A DNA stretch of 64,000 nt from Krasilnikovozyma curviuscula (taxonomy: Eukaryota; Basidiomycota; Tremellomycetes; Cystofilobasidiales; Mrakiaceae), in assembly GCA_014825775.1 (NCBI GenBank), contig MVAQ01000051.1, positions 1 through 64,000 of the forward strand, in the 5' to 3' direction. Both the position numbers and the translations under genes were made by a program. A model generated the notes under the pieces. That model had not been told where the DNA came from. It made no database searches and worked only from the letters and a program-made list of their open reading frames with translations. Numbering within the stretch: position 1 is the stretch's first letter; every line of letters begins with the position of its first letter. Shown here piece after piece: positions 12,262 through 22,146 of the stretch.

Positions 12262-13855
12262 CTATCCCTCGCTGTGTTTCGATAAAAGAAAAGTAATGGG
12301 ATAAGGTGGGGGAGAAGGGTGAAGGAGGGGGTAAAGGCGATAAAGAGATAAAATAAAAAAGAACAACGGTCAATATTGAATATTCGGCATCGTGCGAGAG
12401 GTGGATAGGTAAACGAGCCACATACAAAGTGAAAGAAGCACCAACTTTGTGGGCAGCTGGTCCGGCAACTGGGTCGTTGAGTCTCTGGGTGTCCTGTTAG
12501 GTTCGAACAGATGAGGAACCGGTTGAAGTTAGATTCCAAGTTTCCAAATTGTTTGCCTTCGGCGGAGAAGACGCGACTTGCGCGGTGGCAACAAGCGCGT
12601 CCTATCGTTGAGAAAAAAAGACACTCACGAGAGCAAGACCGAAGGAGGCCTTAACACCTGGTCTCAAACCTTGAGTGTAACCAAGAACAAGCACACCAAG
12701 GTTGTTAATCTTGGCCTTAACGAAGGCAGATGGGTCGAGGTAGCTGCCATAAAGAAAAAAAAAAGAGAGTAAGTCACCGACCTAGTGATGAAGGACTGAC
12801 CACTTTCAGCGGTAAGGCAAAGCGAGTTTTTTTCTACTCACGTCTTAGCACCAACTTCGAGGTTGATTCCACCGGTGGTTGACTTAGTGTCGTAGACAGC
12901 CTTGGCACCAGCCTCAACCTCAGAGGAGACTCTGTGGTAGTAAGAGGCAGAGAAGGTGGAGAGATTTCCGAGAGCGTGCAAAGTGACAGCGTATTCTGGA
13001 GCGGTGTAACCAAGGGCACCAGCGTATCTGGTGATAGCTCCAGATTGGACATCGTAAGAACCCTCGACACCGACAAGGTAGCCAGAGTGGGAGAGGACGG
13101 TATCGGCAGTGAAGGTTGGACCCTGTATTTACCAGTCACCGGAATCATATCAAACAGAGAATGAGTGAAGAAAAAATTGCGCCACGTCAGAATTCCATCA
13201 GGCCAGAAAAGCGGCGCGAAAAAAGCGGCAAGCAAAGATGGATGCGAGAGCTGACCTTGAAGATGTCAGCGGTAGCGCTAGAGTGGATTCCTGGGGTCTT
13301 GTAGACGGCAGAGACCACGGCACCCTTAGCGTTCTTAGCTGGGTTAAGGGTGGAAGTAGCAGTCAACTTCAAGCCCTTGGCAAGCTGGTTCTCGAGCTCG
13401 ACTTGGGTTTTGAGGAGGTTGGAAGTGTGCCATGACTACCCATTCCAAAGGATTGAAAACAAGACGTTAGAGATGAGTCCAATATAAACAAATGTTTCAT
13501 TGGGGTGCTCGTTGCTAAAACACCCATCGGCCACGTGCTGGGGCAAAGACTCACCTGGGTAATAGAGAGTCCCTTCTTGAAGTCGACCCACTTGCCTTCC
13601 AAGTCACCGTTGATGGCGTTGCTCTTGGAATCCTTAAGACCAGCAACCTTGAAGGTGACTCCAGATGGAGCCTTGGTCTTGATCTCAAGGGCGGTTCCAG
13701 AGATTGGGTAGTCCTAGATCGCCCAGCGGAACAAAAAAACAGTAGTCAGGCATCACCCTCTGTGATTCTAAAGACGATTAGTAACTCACCTTGTTAAGCA
13801 AGTCGGAGGAGGACTTTCCGAGATCTCTCCATACAGGTGGGACAGCTTGGGCCAT
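12262..13855 (-). CDS. POR1: Mitochondrial outer-membrane porin (VDAC)
   Basis: Voltage-dependent anion channel, a 19-strand beta barrel that passes ATP, ADP and other metabolites across the mitochondrial outer membrane. The start ATG at 13855 gives MAQAVPPVWRDLGKSSSDLL, the usual N-terminal helix, followed by NKDYPISGTALEIKTKAPSG. Barrel strands follow: LEGKWVDFKKGLSITQ, LENQLAKGLKLTATSTLNP, GPTFTADTVLSHSGYLVGVE, YSVTL-like repeats and NNLGVLVLGYTQGLRPGVK. The penultimate coding exon ends at 12426 in GASFT plus two bases. A 154-nt intron (12272-12425) joins it to a 10-nt coding end (12262-12271) that completes FEG and the stop, giving the classic porin ending SFTFEG. Without this splice the frame runs on into unrelated sequence. 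Identity is firm. Confidence 0.95.
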
Positions 13856-14774
13856 TCTGATTTTTCGACCAAAACGAGATGGAAAAAACCAGCGGTTAGA
13901 CTATTCATCCTTTTAGAAATGGATTTCGACAAGACATGTCACTCACATGAAAGACTAGAGTCTAATCCATCATCCAAGTGGGATATTCAGGCAAGAATTG
14001 TATTTGAAAAGGGGTAAGGCACGGTGAAAAAAACAGGAGTCAGTCAACCGGTAAGGGAGATGAGATCTCAGTCCCAAAACGCACTGGTATTCTGTATTAG
14101 AAGGAGAAGGTGTATCAGTAATATACCCATTTCGAATAGCAGACACCAGGTTTACTTACAGAGGTTGGGTGTGGAAGTATGGTGTGGAAGCAAACCTCGA
14201 AAGCTGCCGTGACGTCTTGAGGACACAGGCAGCAAGCAAAATTGTGGCAATATTTCCCCCAGTGTTTTTGTTTGAGCTTCAGAACCCCTTGGAGCTGATG
14301 AGACGTCTCACATGATAGAAGATTATTGAAATTTACTCAGATTGCGACGGTATCTACTACGAATAGATGGAAAGAAATCGCCAAAAGGCAGTGAGAAATG
14401 CAAATTGAAGGGCATTTCCTCAGTGGAGAGAGTTCCACCACATCAATTATGATAATGAAGCTTACAAGACTGGGAAATCCCTTGAGCTCTTTATTCTCGA
14501 TTGACTTTGATTAGAACAAGAGGTAGAAAGGTGTCTCGAAACTCGCAGTGGTCGCAAAACCGTCCCTGTCACCTTGGAATGGCAGTGACGCCGGAAGGTA
14601 GAGTCTGTTTTCAGGCTTTCTTGAGATAAATAGCGAGCAAAGGTGCTAGAACAAATACACAGATTCAACAGATTCAGATTGCAACAAAGGATATTCAGAT
14701 ACATTGTGTTTTGTACACAGCGCCCCCTCTCGTTTCATCCTTTCACTTTCTCCGAATTGGGAGGTGAGCCAAGA
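13856..14774. other. VDAC promoter and 5' leader region
   Basis: A 0.9 kb stretch between the VDAC start codon and the stop of the membrane-protein gene. It may contain a 5' UTR intron for VDAC. I saw no supported coding exon. Confidence 0.5.
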
Positions 14775-15891
14775 TTATAGTAGTTTCTTTCCAACTGCAG
14801 CTTCGGAATCCCGAACTAATGCCTCCCAAATCCTAGTTCCTAGGTCATTCACGATGATGGCCGGGACGACGACCCAAAGACCCTAATGTGCGGAGTATGT
14901 AGTGTCAGAGACCGGCTTATTTTATGGAGAAAGAACTTGAGAATACATAAACGCACGTTTGGGATGATCCATAGGAGAATTAGGTCTTGAAGAGTGTTGT
15001 GCCCGATGGAAGAGTAATCGCTGGCGTTGATGAGAGAATATTGAGTCAGTCCCCATCACTACTCTCAAATCGTGCTGAAGGCTTTTGTCAAAGAACTATG
15101 CTAACCTGTAGTACTCAATCTGAAGTCGACATTAACAGCATTGAAGATAAATACAGTCAGCATCAGTTCGGGTATCGCAATGTGATCAAATCTCATGCAT
15201 CATTCTTCGCTTTCTTCAAGAGGATTTTCCTCGAAAAAGCAAAGCCTCCTCATTTCGTACAAAGCCAGACTGATAGCCCATCTTCTATTACACTGAGATG
15301 AGATCCACAAACCAAAGCAACCGTGAACTCACCGCCCAGTACAGCACCGTTTTGCTCAACGTCATGACAGCAGCTGTAAAGCCCACCAGCACAGCTCCAG
15401 CCTTTAATTTACCCTTCGTGAAATTAGCCAGGTAGACGAATTCTGCGTTGAGGATGGTCTCTATTACGTTGAGGAATGACTGGGCGCCCGAAAAGCCTTC
15501 CTTTGCAGCGAAAGCTGCTGGAGAATACCAGTAGTCAATTTTGGCGTAGAGTTCGTATGGTGACCAGAAGTGGTGAAGGTCGCTGTGGTTAAATTGGAGA
15601 ATGGGAAGCAGCGAAGGGAGTTGGTGGGGAACTGGAAGTGAGCAGCAATGCCAGAGAGACGTACCCTCCTACCATACTACGAGGTCTCTAAAGAGCACCA
15701 ACAACAAAATCCCATAAAAAGAGTTAATAAAAACAAGTTGCTCAGACTCGGGCTGGCACCATGGTCGCCATCGTATTTCCTGAGAACAAACTCACCAGGA
15801 ACACATAGCAGAAGTCCCAGATAACTAAGATAGATGAGAGTATGAACCAAACTGAAATCCACCGAGGTATATCAGTTAAAGGTTTGGCCAT
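14775..15891 (-). CDS. Conserved fungal multi-pass membrane protein, uncharacterised
   Basis: Spliced model: ATG at 15891 giving MAKPLTDIPRWISVWFILSS, then a first membrane segment ending CYVFL. A small exon encodes RPRSMVGG. A long exon follows, with DLHHFWSPYELYAKIDYWYS, AAKEGFSGAQSFLNVIETIL and VGFTAAVMTLSKTVLYW. Later exons encode YSSIGHNTLQDLILLWIIPN and GLWVVVPAIIVNDLG, ending EAAVGKKLL and stop at 14775. I predict four to five membrane spans. I recall a family of unnamed fungal proteins with the same RPRSM, GFTGAQ, TLSKTVLYW and LWIIPN blocks. The layout is vaguely like EXPERA/emopamil-binding proteins, but that is only a guess. It is divergent from SFT2 across about 160 bp. Confidence 0.8.
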
Positions 15892-16048
15892 TTTTGTTGA
15901 TGTTGAGGTGAATTTGGTTAGAAGGCAGGTAGTCGTCGCACGTCAAGCTGCAGCTAACTTTCTCTCGTGCAGTGATTCATTTTCCAACCAATTTCTCGAA
16001 AACTATCGTTCGACACGTCCAGTGAAGGAGATTTGAACTCGACACATT
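15892..16048. promoter_or_regulatory. Short bidirectional promoter region
   Basis: Only about 157 bp separate the start codons of the divergent membrane-protein gene (-) and SFT2 (+), so the two genes must share promoter DNA. No specific element was identified. Confidence 0.5.
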
Positions 16049-17226
16049 ATGGCAGGATGGTTGTGAGTTTCCTCTTAGTCTTTCTTATTTGTTGAGACTG
16101 TCGTCCGTCTATTCAATGCGCTCGCTAGCTCAACATCTGCCTTTTTGTCTTCCCTACCTCTTGCCTTCCCTCGTATTGTACAGAAATCTCGATTCAGGTA
16201 GACTGGGGAATCCTCTTGGAGGAGGAGGAGGAAGTGTGATTCCAGATTTAAACGTCACTCCTGTTCGTCGTCCTTTTGTCTTTGCTGTCGTAGTGTCTAT
16301 CGCTGAGTAGCTGACGGATTCATTGATTTGATTTTACAGGAGAAATCTGCCTTTGAATGTGAGTATATGTAAACTTTCTCTCCCCCCACAGACAGACCGG
16401 GGTGCCTGACCCTTCACTACCTGCTGCATACGTCGTCAGTCATGAGCTTGAGCTGGCACCAACGTCTCATGGGCTGGGGAGCGTGTACCATAACAGGACT
16501 AGCTTGTTCTCTCGTTGGATCGATTCTGTTGTTCATCGGGGCCACGATTGCGTTTGCTTGTGAGTGTTCCCTTGAGTTCTTCCTCATCCGACGAATGGAA
16601 TTTTGTTTGTAGCTGACACTATTTTAAAATCCCAGTCTTATTTGTTGTAGGAATCATCGTGAGTTGTGTTCTTTATCCAGTCTTTGAAATTGAGAGTATT
16701 GCCTTCTTTCTGAACTGACGCGAATCAACGAAACACCTTGGCGGCTACCCATTTGCCAATAGATCTCCCTAATCGTACGTTCCCCTTGTCATAGTATCTC
16801 ATAAAAATCTAACGATAATTTGTGACTGCAAACAGGGTACAGGATTCCTTGTTGGATTCTTCAAACAAGCGAAGATGATGTTCAACCCAGTACGCCTGTT
16901 AAACACGTCGCTGCCCTCAACATCCCTCCTTAACTTCCCTGTCATTCTTAGGTTCGAATAGTTGCGACGTCGATCTTCCTTGGATCCATCGCTCTCGTCT
17001 TCGTAGGGGCGTTTGTTCTCGGCAACGACGTTCTCTGCATCATCTTCACAGTAGTATGCTACCTCGCTTATACTTGGTACTGCCTGTCATATATCCCATA
17101 TGCTCGAAGTCTCACGTGAGTTTCTTCTCCTCTTCCTTTGTGTCTGTTTGTTGGTGTTTGTTGCTGATTGAACCTCTTGACGGATGTAGGAAGAACATCC
17201 TTGGGAAGTTCGTGTCATCTGTCTGA
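16049..17226 (+). CDS. SFT2: SFT2-family vesicle transport protein
   Basis: Tetra-spanning Golgi protein of the SFT2/GOT1-like group, which helps retrograde vesicles fuse with the late Golgi. The core is clear: MSLSWHQRLMGWGACTITG, then TM1 (SLVGSILLFIGATIAF), TM2 (GIIISLIGTGFLVGFFKQAK), FNPVRIVATSIFLGSIALVF (TM3), and TM4 ending YLAYTWYCLSYIPYAR and SLTKNILGKFVSSV. These are hallmarks of the family. The 5' end is less sure. I favour ATG 16049 (MAGW), a Gly-rich exon from about 16184 and a 19-nt exon near 16340-16358, which together keep frame into 16392. A shorter protein from ATG 16442 is possible. Confidence 0.8.
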
Positions 17227-17599
17227 GGCGCTTTGCATCATTACAAAAAAAAAACACATACTGCCTGTTGGATACTGGACACTTTGAACTATGGTTTCTG
17301 TGGGCTGACTGTAGCTTGGGGGTGAAAATGTTGATCGAACAAGGTCTATTGCGGTCGATTTTATCTCATTGCAGTAAACGAGATTTGAGATTGAGCATAG
17401 ATATTGATGTGAAGCTCTGCCACTCTCACACTAGGTCATCTGTCATCGTGCTTTGGATGAGAAATCAGCTTTGTTGATGTGTGAGAACACCCGCACCCTT
17501 TTGGTCTCTGCCGCCACAGCAAGCTTACTCACAGCTGCCCATGACTGAAAACATAAAAGGGCTTGGGTTTTTCTCTTCTGATCTCAAACGACATTTTGA
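17227..17599. other. Intergenic, ECM4-like promoter
   Basis: Stretch between the SFT2 stop and the glutathione transferase start. A TATA-like CATAAAAGG lies near 17549-17560. Nothing else was recognised. Confidence 0.45.
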
Positions 17600-19543
17600 A
17601 TGTCAATCAAAGCCTCGTTTCAGAAAATAGCCAAAGCAACAATGTCTTCTCAAGCTACTCAAAAGAAGTCTGATATCCTTGGATGGTTCGTCGCCATCTC
17701 TTGTCTTTCCCATTCAGTGGAACCAAGGGCTGAATTTTATTTTATTTGGTTGGGATCTGTAGGGCCAGCAGTACAGGGGAGTTCAAGAGACAGGTCTCGT
17801 CGTTCAGAGATGTAATTGAAGTCGGTGGGAAGTTTGCTCCCGAGAAGGGGAGATATCACCTGTGAGTATGAGGCTTGCACCGGGGGCAGGTTGACAGGAT
17901 GTGGAGCTTGATTTGGCATGGTCGGAGGCTCTAACTGTTTACTATTTGATTTAGATACGTCTCCCACGCTTGTCCTTGGGCCAACAGGACGATGATAGTG
18001 AGAAAGCTCAAAGGACTCGAGGAATTCTTTGGTCAGCTTTCATCTTTACCTGTCGCCTCCTCCGTGATGAAGCTCATTCTGTTATTGTTCTACATTCAAA
18101 GACGTCAGTGTCGTTCACCCACACATGCTTGAGTTGGGATGGCCGTTCGCGAAGGAAGGAACCGAATTCGCTGGGTACGAGGGCGCGACGTCTGATCCTT
18201 TGTACGGCTCTAGTCACGTCAGGGATTTGTACTTCAAGGCTGAGCCAGGTAGGTGCAAATTTCGTGACAGGTTTCCTCTCGGAATTTGATAGGTACTGAT
18301 GAGAGCACGCGTTTGTCCATGTCGCTATAAGAATACAACGCTCGATTCACAGTTCCAGTAAGCTTTCTTTACTCCTTTCAAATAACCTACGGCAATTTCT
18401 TATCTGTCTCGGTCAGGTCGTTTGGGATAAGAAGAACGAAACGATCGTCAACAACGAATCTTCTGAAATCATCAGATTCATGAACACTGCTTTCAACGAC
18501 CAGCTTCCAGCCGACAAAGCAGCTCTTGACTTGTACCCAGACAGCTTCAAGGCTGAGATTGATGCTTTGAACGAATGGGTTTACAACGACATCAACAATG
18601 GTGAGGGTTTCCTTCTTCCTCGCTAGTTGTGATGGTCACTCCGCTCACTGAAGGCTGGTGTGTCGTGGGATTATTCAGGTGTCTACAAGTCTGGATTTGC
18701 TTCCAAGCAGTCTGCGTACGAAGCTGCTGTTGTCCCCCTTTTCAACTCTCTTGAGCGAATTGAGAAGCTCTTGGAGGGCAAGGAGTACTTGGTCGGAGGT
18801 GAGAAAGATTCTGTACTTGTTTCAGGAGATCTTTTTTTTAAGCAGTCTCAAACTCTGTTCTCGCAGGCATCCTCACTGAGGCTGATGTCAGGCTTTACAC
18901 CACGATCGTCCGGTAAGGAACACGCGCCATTCCCTTCCCTCGTTGCAAGCCTCTTCTGATGAACAGCTGATTCTCTTTCGTGGAAAAGATTTGACCCAGT
19001 GTACCACGGTCACTTCAAGTGCAATCTTGGTAAGTTTTGCCTCTTCTCCCTCTCTGTACCTGCTCCTGTCCGTCCCAAACCTGAAGCCTTCTCTCCTGTG
19101 TCACTGCTCTTGGTCCGGCGTCTGTCGACCTATCTAACCTATCCAGGCTCTATTCGTCACGACTTCCCGAACATCAACAGATGGATGAAGAACCTGTACT
19201 GGAAGAACGATGCTTTCAAGGTGCGTCGGTCGTTGCCTTTTTCGACGACCTCCCCGCTGTCCCCGCGGGCGCAATGTGTTGTTGACGACTTTGTTCATCC
19301 TTTGCGACGTGAATCTGCAGTCCACTACCAACTTCAAGCATATCAAGGAGCACTACTACTTCTCCCACGCACAGATAAATCCGTGAGTTTCTGCGGCCCG
19401 TCTCGCAATTGCTGAGCCCCAGAATTGACACCTTTGGTGCCCTTCGTTTCCGTTTCCCGGTCGTTGCCATGGACGACTTAATTACCCGTCACAGAACCCG
19501 GATTGTCCCCCTTGGCCCAAAGCTTGATATCGAAGCTCTGTAA
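17600..19543 (+). CDS. ECM4: ECM4-type glutathione transferase (glutathionyl-hydroquinone reductase)
   Basis: Omega/Xi-like glutathione transferase that reduces glutathionyl-hydroquinones with GSH. The catalytic cysteine lies in SHACPWANR (exon after 17954). Other family blocks are HPHMLELGWPFAKEG, GATSDPLYGSSHVRDLY, VPVVWDKKNETIVNNESSEI, EEKEYL-like GKEYLVGG, LTEADVRLYTTIVRFDPVY, CNLGSIRHDFPNINRWMKNL and the ending PTRIVPLGPKLDIEAL. About nine exons all join in frame. Two in-frame ATGs exist, at 17600 and 17642. The downstream one (MSSQATQKKSDILGW) has A at -3 and is probably the main cytosolic start. The longer form adds a basic 14-residue leader. It heads a run of three plus-strand genes. 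Confidence 0.92.
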
Positions 19544-19857
19544 AAGACGTCTCTGGAGGATAAAAACAGGTTTAGGAAACACCTGAAACGATGTACTCTT
19601 TTTGCCCCGTTTCCTGCGCAAGAGACAGATTCCCTACAGCACTGAGAATACCGGTTCACAGCAACAAGTTCAAGTGTGTTCTGTAGATGCTCACAGCTAC
19701 CAGTGTATTCCTGAAGGCGTCGTCCTCGCCTCTTCTGCGCGTCGCGGTGCAACACCCCCCAACCACATTTAGCTAAAAAAAAAAAGCCACTGCCTTGAAA
19801 CTTCACCCTCCCAACGCTCCTTCAACTTTGCTTGGTCTCTGACAGTCTTCACATTCG
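19544..19857. other. Intergenic, epimerase promoter
   Basis: Short intergenic region between the glutathione transferase stop and the epimerase start. No gene was found; an A-tract lies near 19775-19790. Confidence 0.45.
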
Positions 19858-21714
19858 ATGAGTGTATCTGAGAAGAAGGTCAGTATCACAATCCCTTCGT
19901 CCCTCGAAATAAGCGCCTGAAACTGACATAGGTTGGAAAAAAAAACACCAGCGAGTCCTCGTTACTGGAGGAACAGGTGGGTACAGTCTCGACACTGACT
20001 TCTTTAGAATGCAACACTGATCAAAGTCTCATTCTGTGCGTTTGAAAATCAGGTTACATCGGTACGAAGTTCTTCCCGCTTCGATTTTGAGGTATATGGC
20101 CGTGCTAAATGGCCTTTTTTTTCACTTTCTGGTAGGCTCTCACGTTGTACTCGAGCTCCTTCTCACTGGTAGATACCTTCCTGTGGTAATCGACAACTTC
20201 CACAACTCAAAGAGGAAAGCAATCGATCGCATCGAGGAGATTGCTCGTGATACCCTGTCAGTACTCACTCCCGAGTTCCCATATTCTCACCATCCCTGGG
20301 AACTGACGGTACTTCCTTGCTCCAGTGGGGAATCTGCAGGAAAAGTCGATATCTTCGCTGCAGATCTGAACTCGCTGGCTGATGTGGAGAAAGTGTTCAA
20401 GTCGTACGAGGGCAAGGGTGGCATTTGGGGAGTCATCCATGTCGCTGTGAGTTTCCGTTTTACTATGGACTGACGGGTTCGAAACTGATCAAAATGTACG
20501 TGAGGGACTTTAGGCCTGGAAAGCTGTAGGAGAATCAGGAGAGCTTCCTTTGCTTTACTACCAGAACAACGTCTCAGCTAGTATAACACTTGTCGACGTG
20601 AGTTTCCCTTTCATTCGCGCTCCTCAGCCGGCACTACCCCCTTTGTGTTTCCATCGGTGCGAGTGAAACTAACAACCATCCACATTCGGAATTACAGGTT
20701 ATGGCCAAGTACAAATGTTATAACATGGTTTATTCTTCTTCAGCAACAGTCTATGGCGTACCGGAGCAAATTCCTATTCCAGAGAGCACGCCAATGGTAC
20801 CAGCGAGCGTCTATGGACGCACGAAGTACATGTGTGAAACAATCATGAAGGACATCTGTCGAGGTTGGTAGTTTTTTTCCAAGGAGGTTGCTTACTGGAT
20901 TGCTAGACTAACTTTCGCTCTTCTCGTAAAGCCGATTCCAACTTCGCGTGTTGCTCACTGCGATACTTCAAGTGAGACCTTGGTGATTTATTTACTTTCA
21001 AGGGTTATTTCCTTACTAATGTTTTTAATTTTCTTGCAGTCCCGGTGGTTGCCATCCTTCCGGAAAGATTGGTGAAGATCCTCAAGGAAAGCCAGGCAAC
21101 CTTCTACCTCTTCTAGGCGCAATGGCCGTTGGTCGATACACAGAAGGTGGTCTCAAAGTTTTCGGAACCGACTACCCAACAGAAGATGGAACATGTGTGA
21201 GAGACTACCTCCATGTGGTCGACTTGGCCCAGGGGCACATCCTCGCGCTGGACGGTGTCGTGAGCGGCAGCATCTTTCAGAATGGCGTTGCGAAGGGCGA
21301 AGGGAGGTACAAGGCGTACAACCTGGGAAGAGGAAAGGCGTCCAGCGTGTTGCAGATTATTGCTGCGATGGAGAAGGCTACTGGACATCACTACGAGTAC
21401 GAAGTGATCGGCAGGAGGTGAGTTCTTGAGTGGTTTTGCTACTCCTGTCAAATGGAACACTGCGTTCTGATCATCTATTCTGGGTTACGTGAACTTAAGG
21501 GATGGGGATGTCCCGGATTTGACAGCTGATCCAACGCTGGCTGAAGCGGAGCTGAAGTTTTACGCGAAGAAGAATCTGGAGGAAATGTGTGCTGATTTAT
21601 GGCGATGGCAGACCAACAACCCAAAAGGTGAGTAGCTTCGTCCCTACCCCTTCTCTCATAAATATACTGACGGTTTTTTTACGTCTTCGTCCCGCTGCAG
21701 GATACGAGGCATAA
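19858..21714 (+). CDS. UGE1: UDP-glucose 4-epimerase
   Basis: Interconverts UDP-glucose and UDP-galactose using bound NAD (Leloir pathway and galactosylation of wall and capsule sugars). The Rossmann motif [20 protein letters not shown] is assembled from three exons (19952-19976, 20053-20061 and from 20136). Later blocks are [33 protein letters not shown] (split by an intron near 20450-20515), [18 protein letters not shown] with catalytic Ser/Thr and Tyr, [10 protein letters not shown] with catalytic Tyr-x3-Lys, [29 protein letters not shown] and [15 protein letters not shown]. It ends NNPKGYEA at 21714. No mutarotase domain follows, so it is a stand-alone epimerase, unlike the fused Gal10 of budding yeast. 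Confidence 0.95.
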
Positions 21715-22146
21715 ACCGCGCGCAAGTAGAGTGCTGAGCTGTTCAAGCTTGTACAACCGTAGTGTAAACTATTTAACCAGCTTGGTTGAAGGATGAGAGA
21801 CCCCAATCATCTGGTATACCTTGTGTATGTGGCCTTTGGACTTTTCGAGAGGAGATGACGGTCTCAACTCACAACTTTGGGGGCAAGTGTGCAGCGTGGT
21901 ATAGAGGATCGGGTCAGACAATTAAACTAAAACTATAACTTAGCTAATTAATCTTGTATACAATTGCTCCTTAATCCGCAAGGGTGGTCATTTCAGTTTG
22001 AAAATCGCCCGTCACAAGAGAGTTGTGCCACACGCAGACCTTTCGCCATCACCGAAAAAGTCAGAACGCCCTGCCTCACGCGCAGAGATCTGACTGAATC
22101 TTGGTGAACCTCGACCTTCCATCAGCTTTCGATTTCCCTCTTTACG
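21715..22146. other. Intergenic, SEC26 promoter
   Basis: Gap between the epimerase stop and the beta-COP start. An AT-rich patch (about 21920-21970) probably marks the 3' end of the epimerase transcript. No gene was seen. Confidence 0.45.
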
